Assembly (NCBI GenBank): GCA_030248195.1
Contig: JASAND010019857.1
Coordinates: forward strand, 1-64,000
Direction of reading: 5' to 3'
DNA: 64,000 nt
Source: Trissonchulus latispiculum
Taxonomy: Eukaryota > Nematoda > Enoplea > Enoplida > Ironidae
Shown one piece after another: positions 1 through 12,072 of this stretch (positions are counted from its first letter, which is position 1; every line of letters starts with the position of its first letter). The notes beneath the pieces were generated by a model that had not been told where the DNA came from, did no database searches, and saw only the letters and a list, made by a program, of their open reading frames with translations. The position numbers and the translations under genes are program-made.

Positions 1-2776
1 CCAGGTCTGGGGGGGGGGCACGGATTTCTGGGGGGGGGGAAATGAAATTTTTTTCAAAAAATGCTTAAAAATAGCTATTTTTTGCTGCTTAGCTGTACAT
101 AAACCATGTATTTTTAACCTCAAGTTAAGCTTTAAAATAGCTAAAAATGCTTAAAAATGTGTATATAAAAATCGCGACTTCCCTCTCGAAAATCCTTCTT
201 ACCCCCTGGCGTTTTGTTACTGGGGGGTGGGGGGTGGGGGGCGCCCCACTCGACCCTTCCCCGCGTTTTTGGGCTTCCCCCCACTCACCGTAAGGTGCCC
301 AGAAAATGCCAAATTTTAAGGATTTTTGGTCAAAACTCTCAAAAATTTTCCGGCTTTGCCGGAATTTTTTGGTCAAAAATCGTCTATTTTGGTACTCAAA
401 CTCGATTTTTAAGCACTTTTTAGCAGCAGTATATGTAGAAAACAGGCTATTTTTACTGCATTTTTAGCGATTTTAGACCACTTTGGACCCCCCCCCCCCA
501 CAGTGGGGGGGCTCCCTCCACTTTTTTCGCATAGAAAAAGCCCAGACCTCCCCCAACCAGACTTGATGTGTTGTGCTGCGATAGATGTGTTAGGGGGCCC
601 CCGCACCAAAATGACAAATTTTGGCGACCCCCCCCCTGATTTTTGGCCAAAAGTGGCATAAAATCGAAAATATAGGGGTCCCCCGCCATAGTTTTCCTGG
701 AACTTTTTTATTATACGGGTTATCTGGAGAACTTTATATACCATCGTACTTGGCGTACTTAGAACTTTCTTTAAGCCTATTGGCACTTCTCTATAGTACC
801 GTTAGAGCGGTATAATGCAAAAAAGTATGTGACAAAACCCCAATGGGGAAACCCCAAAATGAAGGGAAAATAAAACCATCTCTCGTATGGTCTTAAAACT
901 GTTCTATCATGATTCTGACACCTCCAGTGCAAAATTCAACCCTTTTTTAGTTGAGTATGAACCAAAACCCGATCTAAGTAGCTTTTTTGAGATCTCATGT
1001 GCCGTTGAAAATGCTGCATCAACTGGCCAGGTTTCATAACGTTTAACACATAAACATAAAAGGGAATTTTTGAAAACTGCTAAAAATGATGTAATTTGAT
1101 AAAACTTATTATTCTACCGTGTAGAGAATGCTTTTTACGGAGAGATCTGCTGTTAAAAATCAAAATTGTACCTGCATTAAGTTCTCCAGCTGCGAAATGG
1201 CACTTTTAAGGTTTTTGGCACTTATCTGGAGCCAGGTAAGCAAAGCTGTCCGAATCTGACCGCATAGGATGACGCAAGCGTGCTCGATAGTACCGTGCTA
1301 TAGTCTCCGAATTGTTTCCGTGTTGCGTTGTTAAAAAATTGTTCAAGCAATTAGAGTGATCGTCCAAAGTGGGTTTTTTTCCTGCCGCCGGCGCAATGTG
1401 ACAGACTCACGGTACAGCGGATCGGTCTAATTTTGGCTGTGTGCAAAGAGGAAGAGTTGCCATCATTGCAGATATTTGCAAAACTTTTCTAGCCGAACCC
1501 AGTCAAAAGTTACATCGGTCCAAACGTTTGGTAAATTTTTGGATTGTTGAACCAAAAAGTAGTTGTCATTTTCAAAATGTCATACAATAAGCAGGAGTGA
1601 ACCAAATGACTTGATCTTTGCACACATATATAGGTTAGAAAGAGTCGCGCTTCCTGCTGCTATGTTTTGGAGCTCATATCTCCAACCCATGACCCAGGAG
1701 GCGGGTGGGTTTTTTCCCCACAAAAAGGGGGTGGTTTTTTTCACCCCATGGCTATACCCTCCCCCAACTTTTGGTTACCCCTCCGAACCCAACGATTTTT
1801 GGACAAAGTTATAGCTAAATTTCGTCGAAAAAAGGTCAGTTTTCTAAAATTTAGACCTAAAATCGCTTTTAAATGGTGCAAAAAAGCCTAAAACGTTAAA
1901 AACAAGCCTTATATATTTTGATGAAAAAAGGGCTAAATTACAGAGAATCTTGCATTTTTGGCCATTTTTTTCGAAATTTGAGGTCCGAATTCTGGGGGAG
2001 AGTTGGGGGTACATACCCCCCATCACATTTCGGAGCTCGGCCAAGATTTACCTCCCCTGTCCCAGCAAAACTTGGGGGGGGGACCCCTATATTTTCTATT
2101 TTATGCCACTTTTGGCAAAAAATCAGGGGGGGGGGTCGCCAACATTTGTCATTTTGGTGCGGGGGCCCCCTAACACATCTATCGCAGCACAACACCTCAA
2201 GTCTGGTTGGGGGAGGTCTGGGCTTTTTCTATGCGAAAAAAGTGGAGGGAGCCCCCCCACTGTGGGGGGGGGGGTCCAAAGTGGTCTAAAATCGCTAAAA
2301 ATGCAGTAAAAATAGCCTGTTTTCTACATATATTGCTGATAAAAAGGGCTTAAAAATCGGGTTTGAGTACCAAAATAGACGATTTTTGATCGAAAAAATT
2401 TCCGGCAAAGCCGGAAAATTTTTTAAGAGAGTTTTGACCAAAAATCCTTAAAATTTGGCATTTTCTGGGCACCTTACGGTGAGTGGGGGAAGCCCCAAAA
2501 ACGCGGGGAAGGGGTCGAGGGGGGGGGGCGCCCCCCACCCCCACCCCTCCCCCCCCAGTAAAAAAGCCCAGGGGGTAAGAAGGATTTTCGAGAGGGACGT
2601 CGCGATTTTTATATACACATTTTTAAGCATTTTTTAGCTATTTTAAGCTTAACTTGAGGTTAAAAATACGTAGTTCATATTTTTGCTAAGCAGCAAAAAA
2701 TAGCTATTTTTTAAGCATTTTTGAAAAAAATTTCATTTCCCCCCCCCACAAATCCGTGCCCCCCCCCCAGACCTGG
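1..2776. repeat. 2.8-kb palindrome with ~700-bp arms
   Basis: The left arm (1-700) reappears in reverse complement at about 2062-2776, so position 1 pairs with 2776. The arms are recognisably the same throughout, differing by point changes and by the lengths of C/G runs. The spacer (701-2061) is unrelated AT-rich sequence with C/G-run blocks. Each arm carries the same C/G-homopolymer MITE with the CCGGC-TTY/AAR-GCCGG hairpin core. In the right arm it lies at about 2217-2566, and its mirror image is at about 212-535 in the left arm. No coding sequence is supported: short frames here run through homopolymers. The left arm may continue beyond the window. An assembly artefact is possible but the arms are diverged, which argues for a real old palindrome. 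Confidence 0.8.
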
Positions 2777-2887
2777 GGGGGACCGCCCCCCCCAGACTTC
2801 CCCCCCGGAAATTTTTGCCTAGGAAAAAGCCAGGGACCCCCAGAAAAAGTTGGGGGCGCCTCCCAAATCTCCGTTATATACACCTAT

Positions 2888-3272
2888 CAGGGTATTTTTT
2901 ACAGGGGGGGGGCGGGCCCCCCCCGAAATTGACCTTCCCCCCCGAAAATGTCTTCCCCCCCGAAATCGCCCCCCCCGGATTTTGGTCTGCCCCCTTAATG
3001 AGGTCTACATTTTTTTCAAAAATGGTCAAATTTTCAAAATTTTCGGCTTCGCCGGAGATTTTTCGTAAAAATGGCTATTTATACCTTAAATCCTGGTATT
3101 TTTGAGCACTTTTTGTGTTTCACCATGCAAAATATGCCAAAAAATACCATTTTTTTGGCTCATTTTTGCAAAAAAAATCTTCCCCCCCCCCCCCCCGAAA
3201 ATTTCTCCCCCCCCCGGCCCCGGGCCCCGAAGCCCCCCCCCCCCCCGAAAAAAATCCCTAAAAAATACTCTG
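2888..3272. mobile_element. MITE, CAGGGTATTTTTTA family, copy 1
   Basis: The ends are an imperfect inverted repeat (CAGGGTATTTTTTA on the left; CCTAAAAAATACTCTG on the right). They are flanked by a 5-bp duplication CCTAT at 2883-2887 and 3273-3277. The interior holds long C runs, an AT-rich core and the hairpin CGGCTTCGCCGG near 3046. A second copy in the opposite orientation sits in a KDM6 intron at 54899-55245. It is non-autonomous and has no coding frame. The superfamily cannot be fixed from sequence; a 5-6 bp duplication narrows the options only loosely. Confidence 0.8.
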
Positions 3273-3277
3273 CCTAT

Positions 3278-3776
3278 GGGTACCACCACGAAGCCAAAAA
3301 CGCTTTTTTCCTGTTTTTAGACTATATTTTCAAATTTTCGGACTTTTTTGAGCTTGAAGGTGTCCAAAAACGCTATTTTTTCCATTTTTGACCATCTGTA
3401 AAAACCGAACCAGATCGGAATTAGGACAAAACATAAACTTGCTACGTAAGTACCATTGCTTAGATAATCAAAAAATATTTGGGGGGCGGCCGCCCTCCCC
3501 GAAATAATGGCTTTTCCCCCCTAAAAAATTAAGCAAAAAAATTTTACGTCCGCGCGGCGCGCGGGCGTTTAACGTCATTGGAAACATGCACAGATTGTAC
3601 ATTAATGCTTCAAATTAGCTCAGTATAGATGCATTTTCTACACCAATAAAAAATTTTCGCTCCTCCGGCGCGAATTTTGTCTATTTAGATTATCAAAATT
3701 ATTATTTTTCATTAAGCATGCAGCTAACAACTGTTTGTATACATAGACATATAGTTGCTGTGCAGGTTTGCTGTTA
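3278..3776. other. non-coding stretch
   Basis: AT-rich sequence with one C/G-run patch near 3480-3535 and a GC-rich patch (cgcgcggcgcgcggg) near 3551. No gene, RNA or complete repeat was recognised. Confidence 0.5.
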
Positions 3777-4170
3777 CTGGGTTTACTTTAGGCGAAAAAA
3801 TGTGGGGGGGGGAGGTCGAAAAGTGGGGGGGAATAAAATGGGCTAAAAAATCCAAAAATCCCCTATAAAAAGCCTGTTTTCTACAAATACTGCTATAACT
3901 AAGCTTAAAAGTGCTCAAAAATTTAATTTTAGCACCAAAAAAGACGGTTTTTGACCAAACATTTCCGGCAAAGCCGGAAAAAGTTTGAAACTTTTGACCA
4001 AAAATCCTTAAAATTTGGCATTTTCTGGTACCTTGGTACCTTAGGGTGAGTGGGGGGAAGCCCAAAAAAGTGGGGGTGGGGCGGAGTGGGGGGGGGGAAG
4101 TGGTCGAGTGGGGGGGAACCGGAGAAAGGGGGGCGCCCCCCCGCGCCCCCCCCCAGTAAAGTAAACCCAG
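3777..4170. mobile_element. MITE, CTGGGTTTACTTTA family, copy 1
   Basis: Terminal inverted repeats begin CTGGGTTTACTTTA at 3777 and end TAAAGTAAACCCAG at 4170. They are flanked by a perfect 5-bp target duplication TGTTA (3772-3776 and 4171-4175). The interior has G/C runs at both ends and an AT-rich core with CCGGCAAAGCCGG near 3965. The homologous copy at 8238-8660 is inverted relative to this one. No transposase frame is present. A 5-bp duplication is known for Transib-type transposons, but the terminal sequence alone does not prove that. Confidence 0.88.
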
Positions 4171-4175
4171 TGTTA

Positions 4176-4812
4176 TCTGCGTTCGTCCCAATGTCATCAC
4201 CCTAGGCATAATTGGTTGATATGATCAGAATACGCAGTTCTTAATGGGAGCATCGTTTGAGTTTTCAGACAAGACAGTAAATGTAGAGAATAGCAAATAT
4301 ATAAATGCACAAAACGTTGTTAGACACTTGATAAATCATTGCAAATATTTAAATGTTTCAATAGCGTTTAATGGCGAAATTTAAAAAATTTCTCAACTTC
4401 TGGGGGGCTCTGCCCCCCCAGACCCGCCATTTGGGACTTAGGGTATCGCTTGCAGTTGTAGCAAGTCGACAACATGAACCATAGAAGGCTTTTGAATTAG
4501 TTTTACCCCCCCTCAAAACTCCTCGGTCAAATCCGCCCCCTCCCTGAAAATGTTTTGTACCTACGCTACTGCTTAATTAGTTATGCCTAATAACACTTGT
4601 CCAAATCCGCAAAGTGCCGTTATAGCTCATATTATGGGGGGCTCTCCGAGCTCCCCCATGATACTGTCTCACTCGTTAATTTTACTGTTTATGTGTACTG
4701 TCTTTCTATTCAGTTCAGTACGCCATATTGTTTACTTATATATCTACTCCATTAAACATCTTTGTACATATCACAGCTGGATATTCCAGTTTGTATCTAC
4801 GTACTTTGATTG
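4176..4812. other. upstream region of the Flower homologue
   Basis: This is 637 bases of mostly AT-rich sequence before the predicted start codon. A G/C hairpin (ctggggggctctgccccccag) lies at about 4400-4420. A TATA-like string (ttatatatc) lies about 75 bases before the ATG; it is compatible with a core promoter, but nothing else supports this. A 5' untranslated exon could lie here. Confidence 0.35.
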
Positions 4813-7800
4813 ATGGGCCAGTTTCTATCGGCTGGTGGGCCAAATGCAGGAACGGCAGCCGGAGGTATGGGAGGAGCTCCATCCCAGAATGCGGAGCCGG
4901 AGGGGGACCAGGTCACTTGGTGGTGTAAAATGTTGGCAAAGGCAGCTGGAACCATCAGTGGACTAGGTCGGTATATATGAATCCGGTGACTATAAAACTA
5001 AATTTAAATATGCTGTGTGCGCCAGGACCGAGTCTCCTACTACTACCATCCCCCCCCCGGTTTCGGAGCCCTGGTCAGTTCAAACCACACCAATGGTCCA
5101 CAAAGGGTCTTATCCAGGGGGTCCGGACCCCCTTTACGAAAATTTTTTGAAGAGGCCTGGACCCCCACCATGCTAGATAGGTGCCTGTCCATGACTGAGC
5201 CGAAATTTAGCGATTTTTGTAGACTTTTGATCAAGCGTTTATGTACATGCATGCACTTGTGAAAGCCAAATACGTAAATTTTATGAATCGTTTAAAGTGG
5301 TCGCGTTTTCGCTGGTCCCAATAAAAGAGCCATAATTACGTATGTGTTTTGCGCGAACATGTGTGCGTGACTTAGACACATGATGTTGTTTGTTATTTGT
5401 TTCGTTTATTTCAGTGTCCATGATGCTGGGTCTCTGGGTTTGCATCACGCTTAGCGCTAATTGTCTAGTCGGCGGCATTCTTCAAATGTACGTATACGTA
5501 TACCTTTGTGCGTTTTCTCATTACGTATTTTTGGTTGTGATTTGACACTGGGCTTATAGTCTACCAGACGCGGCCTTTTCTCCCCAAAATTCGTTCTCCC
5601 TTCCTCGGGATAATGGCATATATATATACGTACGTATACGTATTTAGATAGGGTGGCGGTTTTTTCGCCTTGGTGCCCCCATTATTTTTCGAAAAATTTT
5701 TGTCTAAGACTTGGCTGAGACGTTGCCCCTAGGGTAAATCGAATCGATAGATCGATGAGATTGATCGATCGATCATTATATATATATATATATATGATCG
5801 GTCGATTAAAATCCGTGTTTTGTCACCATTCGCCGCCAGTCGCCCCTAGGGTAATTCGGGGGCGCTGATTCCGTATCTGCTTTCGACATTTTGTAAAACT
5901 CGATAGTGCGATTACAAAATTTCGATTTTTTAAATATTCGTCAGTAACTCGATTTTGGCAGCTCGGATCGAAATTTCAACTGCAGATTCGGAATAGGCCC
6001 CCCCCCGACTTACCGTAGGGGCGACTTTTCGGTAGAAATGGTGACAAAAACTTTTTTATCGATTCTGATCTATTCGACTGATCGATCGATCAATCGGATC
6101 GATCTCTCGATTTGATTTTTGTATTCAGCGACCTCGATTTACCCTGGGGGCATCTTCTCAGCCAAATCGAAGACAAAAAATTTTTTCGAACCAATCGAAC
6201 CATAGAGTAAGTTTACATTTCATATTACATTAATCTGGGGGGACGCCCCCCCACTAGTGGGGAAAATACAGTAAAAATATCCTGTTTCCTACATACGTAT
6301 ACTGCTGTAATAATTCTAAAATGTGCTCAAAAATTAAGTTTTAGCACCAAAAATACGATTTTTGACCAAACCGTTTCGGCGAAGCCGAAGAATTTTTGAA
6401 AATTTGGCATTTTCTGGGCACCCTAGGGTGAGTGGGGAGGGGAACGAGTGGTGGGGGAAGGGGTCGAGTGGGGGGGAACCCAAAATGTGGTGGGGGGCCC
6501 GCCACCCACCCCCACCCCCCACCCCAATAAAAAAACCCAGCAAATTACGTCAACCCAAAATTTTCATTATCGATTGCAAGTTGTGTATTTCATTTATTAT
6601 GCTCGGCACTCCGGGGTCCCGGTGCGCCGACAGCCCACCCTGGCTGGAACTCCGGAGCAGGATTTTGCTCACTACTTTTGACAAACTTGATTACAGGAAT
6701 CTTTTTGTAGTTTGTCCGACTCTGACAGCGAAGGGATATTCTGTCTTAGTATGTTGTAGACAAAAATTCATGGGGGGGCTCGAAGTTCTCTCCCGTGGCT
6801 CACCAAAAATGGGGGCATATTTCTGAAAAACTTGTCAATTTTTAACAGTTTCGTTTAAATTTTTTATGCAAAAAATGCCAAAAGGACTACGTAATTTTAG
6901 GTGTTTTTAAGCTAAAATAGCGAAAACTTTCGTTAAACATCCGGCGAAGCCAGAAAGATTTGGGCTTTTCAAGGGTGGTGGGGTCGCCAAATGGGGGCGC
7001 TCCCCCAGTAAAAATAAGCCAGATATTTTGTGGAGATTGAACGCCTGCTCCCCCCATCGTTTTCATAATCCTAGAAATGCCAAATGTCCTCATTCTGTTA
7101 AATTGCGCTTATTTATAGTCGTAGCTTAATTGTTTACCAAGTTTTTACAGTTATACCTGCCGTTGTTAATTTTCTTCTATTCTTATCCCATTTTCATTTT
7201 GTATTTTGTGTTTGTTTTAGACTGTTTGGCTTTGTGGCCGTGGCCCTGGAGGCACCCTGTTGCTGTCTCTGGTTTGACTTCATTGATAAGATGGCCAAGT
7301 TTTCTGACACCAGACCCTACTGGCAAAAGGCCGTCCTATATGTTGTGTTAGTTTTAAATTAATATTAAATTTCACTTAGATTCCTTTTTTGTAGAATGAG
7401 TCTTGTGTATTGGTGATGCTTCCCGCCCACACTACGTGCTGCATAGTTTTTTATACACTTAAAATGCCTGTTGTCTGAAATTACAACAAACTCTGAAGTT
7501 TTCAATTGTTCCCTTTTTTCAATATATAATTTCAACATCAAGAAAATTTTAGGTAAAGGTATATATCTGGGTTGATCCACGAAGGATACAAGCATTAATC
7601 ATAAAGAAGTAATGAAAAACGTCCATAGGCTGTATCCTGTTTCGAACAAAGGCTTCGGCCTTAGTGACTGCAGGCAGGCACTATTCATTGCTTCTTTATG
7701 TGAACTTTCAGCAGTCACTTCAGCAAATGTTCCGCTCTGTTATCGTGGTGTCAAGGCGGGTCATGTTGAGTTCTACATAGCAGGAGGTGTGTGTAACAGG

Positions 7801-9786
7801 AGATGGACCTTTTCAATTTGTTATGTGTTTGATTGTTTATTTGTTTACGTGTGTATTTTTTGTCTTTTTCAGTCTGGGCATAATTCCGGTTGCTCTCTGT
7901 CCGGAGGTGTCAACCTTCTTCGGAGCTGGTCTGATCTTTCTCACTGGTGCTTTATATGGACTGTTCGCTTTAGGCAAAAAGTTAGTTAATAATACAGCAG
8001 ACACAGTAGTTTTTCCTTTTTCTGAAACTTGAGTCAAAATGATTCAAACATCTCAAGATAATACATATATATATCTTCTTCTTCTTCACATTCCTGGAGC
8101 ACGGTCAGAGCCATATGAGCTGATCTTCGGAACCCAGATGTAGTCACAGATAACCCAGCACCAGTCTTAGCGAGTTGAGGCTGATCTAAGGCCACGCCAT
8201 CTGATCCAAGAACTGACCAGCTGATTCTACAGATGGCCTGGGTTTATTTTACTGGGGGGTGGGGGGCGCCCCCACCACTTTTTGGGTTCCCCCCCCCCCA
8301 CTCGAGCACCTCCCCCCCCACTCGTTCCCCCCCCCACTTTTTTGGGCTTCCCCCCCCACTCACTATAGGGTGCCCAGAAAATGCCAAATTATTAGGATTT
8401 TTGGTCAAAATTTTCAAAAATTTTCCGGCTTCGCCGGAATTTTTTTGTCAAAAATCGTCTTTTTTGGTGCTAAAACACAATTTTTGAGCACTTTTAAGCT
8501 TAGTTATAGCAGTATATGTAGAAAACAGGCTTTTTATACGGTATTTTTGGCATTTTTTGCCCATTTTATTTCCCCACCCCACTTTTCGACCTCCCCCCCC
8601 ACTAGTGGGGGCTCCCCCCCACCCCCCCCCCCCACTTTTTTTCGCCTAAAGTAAACCCAGATGGCTGCCCTTCGCACGGGGGGGCAAATTAAGGATGACT
8701 ATGTGGCTACATCGTTAACTGAGCGACAAAGATCGACACCAGTTCCACTTATTTAACTGGTGCCCCAGGGGAAATAGAATCCATTTGGCACGCTGGTCAG
8801 GCGCCCCAGGGAGCACGTGGAAGGATAATCGTCCAGCAGCATCGACCACAGCAAGAAGGAGATCTCCAACCGGATGCGGATTCTTCTGCTCCCCATAATA
8901 CAATAATACATAAAACCGAAGTCGCAAGTCAGAGCTGCAGCATACACAGCCAGGGTTTATTTCCCCCCACTTTTCTAGTTCCCACCCCACTCGAGCTAGT
9001 CCCATACTCACTTGTTAGGCTTGCCGCCCCACTCTTCATCTTGGGGTGCTCAGAGATTGCTAAATTTTGGGGAATGTGGATTTTTGGTTAGCTTTCAGAC
9101 ATTTTCTGGCTCTGTCGGAATCCCACTACCTCCCCCCCGCCCCTTTTTCCATCTCCACTTTTTCGTCTGAAGTCAACCCAGGTAGCTCTGATTGAAAGTT
9201 ATTGGCGAAAGTTTGCGAAAAGTGAACTAATAATTAAAGAACCACAAAACAAAACAAAGATTAGTGTGGACTATAGTAATAAAATTAAGCCAGTAAAATT
9301 GTAGACTGTTGTGGTATAGAAATAAGAAGTGCAAGAGCATTGTGCCAGATTACATATATAAGTGCATTATTTTCGTATACGGACCGCCTTGTTATGCCCG
9401 ACTCTCCTGATTGTGGGACTCATAAGTTTGTCAGGTTTCGTATGACCGTAGACGACCACCGTCTGTGTTGGAGACATTTTTTGCAAAGTTTCATCGTGCC
9501 AAAATTTAACACGTTTAACAGCTGTGTGCGCAGGCAGTCTACGCTGCAATGTATTGCACACTTTCAATGTGAAAAATGTGGTTTTTCCCTATTTACTATA
9601 GTACATTTAAAGTACGTATATACTATTTCCTATAGTTGATTGTAACTTTTTTATACGGATATATTCTTGTGTTGTAGGGCTGACCGGGAAACAATGCTCC
9701 AGAGAGCGGGTGTGGGCGGTGGGCCCAAGGACGGAATGAACACCAATCTGGTGGATCAGAATCGGGATCCTGTCATACAGGCATAA
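4813..9786 (+). CDS. CACFD1 (flower): Flower / CACFD1 family membrane protein, five exons
   Basis: Proposed exons are 4813-4966, 5415-5487, 7221-7346, 7873-7980 and 9678-9786. All have GT-AG junctions and phases that join without a break, giving 189 residues and a TAA stop. Flower proteins are small four-pass membrane proteins of synaptic vesicles and plasma membrane, linked to calcium-dependent endocytosis and cell-fitness signalling. Family landmarks are a TWW motif just before the first membrane segment (residues 35-37), LEAPCCC with the conserved glutamate at 86, WQKA at 110-113, and LYGLFALGKK at 145-154. Membrane segments are at roughly 52-75, 77-94, 113-128 and 131-151. The ATG was chosen because it opens a short Gly/Ala-rich N terminus like other members. 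The length fits the family. Introns 2 and 4 carry repeats. The first donor could be GTCGGT or GTATAT four bases on; the former keeps frame. Confidence 0.9.
5690..6189. repeat. 500-bp fold-back repeat rich in ATCGAT
   Basis: The outer arms (about 5690-5750 and 6130-6189) are inverted copies sharing a TTCGAAAAAATT..GTCTTCGATTTGGCTGAGA-like string. Inner arms around 5815-5880 and 5995-6060 also pair (caccatt...cgcccctagggtaa against ttaccgtaggggcg...aatggtg). Between them lie ATCGATCGATCGAT tracts and a (TA)n run near 5778-5794. The end sequence AAATCGAAGACAAAAAA is shared with the fold-back at 15050-15368, so the two are probably related. No target duplication was identified. Confidence 0.7.
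6235..6542. mobile_element. MITE, CTGGGTTTA-related, degraded copy
   Basis: This has the same core as the elements at 3777 and 8238: a GTAAAAATA..CCTGTTT string, a TTTTGACCAAA string, CGGCGAAGCCG, and ggcattttctgggcaccctagggtgagtg. The right end AAAAAAACCCAG resembles the family terminus. The left end is altered and no target duplication can be seen. It lies in Flower intron 2. Confidence 0.65.
8238..8660. mobile_element. MITE, CTGGGTTTACTTTA family, copy 2
   Basis: The ends CTGGGTTTATTTTA and TAAAGTAAACCCAG are flanked by a perfect 5-bp duplication ATGGC (8233-8237 and 8661-8665). The interior is the reverse of copy 1, with ccggcttcgccgg near 8424 and C runs at both ends. The element lies in Flower intron 4 (7981-9677). 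Confidence 0.88.
8951..9181. mobile_element. MITE, CTGGGTTTA-related, short degraded copy
   Basis: It starts CAGGGTTTATTTCCCCCC and ends TCTGAAGTCAACCCAG. It keeps diverged versions of the family core (ttggggtgctcagagattgc; tctggctctgtcgg, a worn form of the hairpin). It lies in Flower intron 4. No target duplication was seen. Confidence 0.6.
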
Positions 9787-11157
9787 TCCAATTGCAATCT
9801 TTAATCCAAATCCAGATTCCTCCCGATTGTGATATCATTGGCTTAATACTTTTCCATGCCACTGTTTTCGAGTTTTTTTGCTGGGGTGTTGAGTTGACGG
9901 TTGATTTTAATTCGAGGGTTTACTGATTTTTGTCCTGTGATCATGTTTTGCTAATTTTGAAAATTTGAAAAACTTTGTGAATTTAGAAAGGTTTGTTTCG
10001 GTTTTATTGATTTCGTGGAAAAGCCAATGGTTTTCTTTCATATTTTTCGTCTGAAAACTTTACTGGAAAACGGGGACGAGCACGAGACCTCTAAATATTT
10101 TGCATGTTTAGTTCGTTTCTGCTTTTTCTTAAGTTTGAATTATACAGTTAATTTGTTGAATCACCGTTTCATTATAAGTTCCTTTTGTCGATGTTTTGTT
10201 TTTTGTTCACTGTTGAGTGTCTCTCACCAGTAGCTTTCTTTTTCTTTCCATTTCTTTGTTTTGTCAATTTTTCTAGATTGTACTGTTGTTAATTTCACCT
10301 TTCTATTTTTCAGCATCACTGTGTTACTGTGTTACTGCAGTATATAGACACGGAGGGTAGAGCGGTTTGTGTTAGGGATAAGAAAACTTAAACTTTTGAG
10401 GGGTGAAAGTGTTGGTATTGATGCGATCCTACCTTCTGGGGAATGGCGTTTTTGGATTTTGTTTTTTTAATTTTTCTGCATTCTCTCGCTCTGTAATCCA
10501 TTTCATGCAATGTTTAGTGATTTAGGTTCTGTGTAATATTGTAAGTATATAACTGTAAGTAACTCTAATTTGTAACTGTAAGTGTTTCACCACACTAAAT
10601 AGTGCATTTTCATACTTGACCTGACAATAGCAATTTTCTGCACATTTTTGTTTTCTGTGATAGAATTTTGTTATACGACAGTGAGAATTGTAGATGTGAG
10701 TGTTTCGGAATTTGGTGCCCGTTTATATTTATTAGTTTTATGACACCACCGTTGTTTTCCAGTGTTTATGGGATAATTAATATCATTGAAGAGTTAATGA
10801 GCTAGTACGTGCTTACTGTGCATTATTTTGACGTATCTTTTGTAAACGGTTTTTCGGACTAATCGCATGCTTTTCTTGATAATCATTGCAAGTTAAATTT
10901 GTAATAAGTAATGTGAATATGTAATATTCAAATCCTGAATGTCTGGTTAAATGGTGTGCTTGGTTATGTTTTATGTTGTTGTTGTGCGAAGGTACACTAC
11001 CTTTGTGTTGTAATATACGTATTCTGTGTAATAGGTCGTTTTAGGGGTCGTTTAACTTATGTTTGTCTGCACTGCGCTCTGTGCTACGACTACTGCTGCT
11101 ACTGTTGTCAGTAATTTTTGTCTTCAATTAAAAGGCGTTGACGTTTAGTTATAATAG
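9787..11157 (+). other. probable 3' untranslated / downstream region of Flower
   Basis: T-rich, repeat-poor sequence follows the Flower stop codon. ATTAAA occurs at 11127-11132 and AATAAA at 11214-11219 on the + strand, so a 3' UTR of about 1.3-1.4 kb is possible. No other gene or RNA was recognised. Confidence 0.4.
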
Positions 11158-11230
11158 CAAGAGTACATAATGATAAGAGTATGACAACACTAGGCATCTT
11201 TTGTGTTAGCAGAAATAAAGCTAGTCTGCC
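11158..11230. mobile_element. partial CAAGAGTAC MITE (left end only)
   Basis: It begins CAAGAGTACATAAT followed by the sub-terminal gataagagtatgac..cactaggcat block seen in the full copies at 24349, 24911 and 37529. The right half is missing. It includes the AATAAA at 11214. Confidence 0.6.
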
Positions 11231-11444
11231 TGCTAGCAAACATATTCCCAGAAGTGCCCCCCATTTAGTGATATCGTTAGGAAGCTCGATCATGGCTCTG
11301 TTGGTCTATCGAGTGTTACCTTCGGAGAACAAGCCTGTGAATTTAAGGTGGTGGTTTCTTTTGTGCACGCATTGTTTGTTGGCGATTGTTGATGAAACTG
11401 CAAAACATTTTGCGTTCTAATAATCTCCGCGCAATTCGATTTCA

Positions 11445-12072
11445 AAACAGACATTTGCGTTCAGGGCAGTTTTGCCATTTTTGACAGTTTGACAGCAGTT
11501 GCACAGTCATAACTATATTCATTTGAAAGATCTCGTTGTGCTCTACATTTTTGCTTTTTGAAGCAATTTTTTAGCTTTTCTCAATTGGGAGATATAGGCA
11601 ACTTTGTTATTTTGGCGTCTAAAAGTTGCCATTTCTGCAGAAATCAAATAATGAATTACGACTTAAGCTACACAAGCCGCAAAATTAAACTAAAGGTGTC
11701 GATTTCAATGTCTCACTGGGGTCAATTATTGGAGGGATGGTCATCGTCCAATTGCCATCCTGTAGGCTTTTTTAGGCAAAACGTTTTTGCAAAAACAACC
11801 AAATTTTTACCAGCGGTTGTGAAGAATTTGCTATGCCACCTGGACTACTGTCATTTAGCGCATGTGTTCTACACAAAAATACCCCGGGACACATTTTTAG
11901 TTTCCGCGATTGCTGTTTTCTAGTTAAAGTAGTCGCTTGCCATAGTTGGGAAAAGTAGGCTAAATCCAAGTTCCGCATACATTTTACCTGACTTCTCCAT
12001 ATTCCACAATAATTAAAAGGGGTCCCAGCTATCTGATAGAGGTATTGAATGATGTAGCCGTTGTCTGTGAAA
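11445..12072. repeat. dispersed repeat 'd', copy 1
   Basis: About 630 bases align by eye with 20910-21451 and its continuation at 24331-24820. Shared strings include ctctacatttttg, ataccccgggac, gttccgcatacattttacc and gctatctgatagagg. Copy 1 is interrupted at 12073 by a hAT MITE; copy 2 is interrupted by two other elements. No coding frame is conserved, and I do not recognise the family. Confidence 0.75.

Larger units (their letters stand above)
5488..7220. other. Flower intron 2 with repeat insertions
   Basis: The intron runs from a GTACGT donor to a TTTTAG acceptor. It contains a fold-back repeat (about 5690-6189), a truncated C/G-run MITE (about 6235-6542) and a second C/G-run block at 6770-7020 with the CCGGCGAAGCCAG core. 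The rest is AT-rich. Confidence 0.7.

Noticed and set aside
125..815. Several overlapping open frames of 60-125 codons at the left edge
   Set aside because: They run through C/G homopolymers and MITE arms, mirror each other in the palindrome, and have low-complexity Pro/Gly products.
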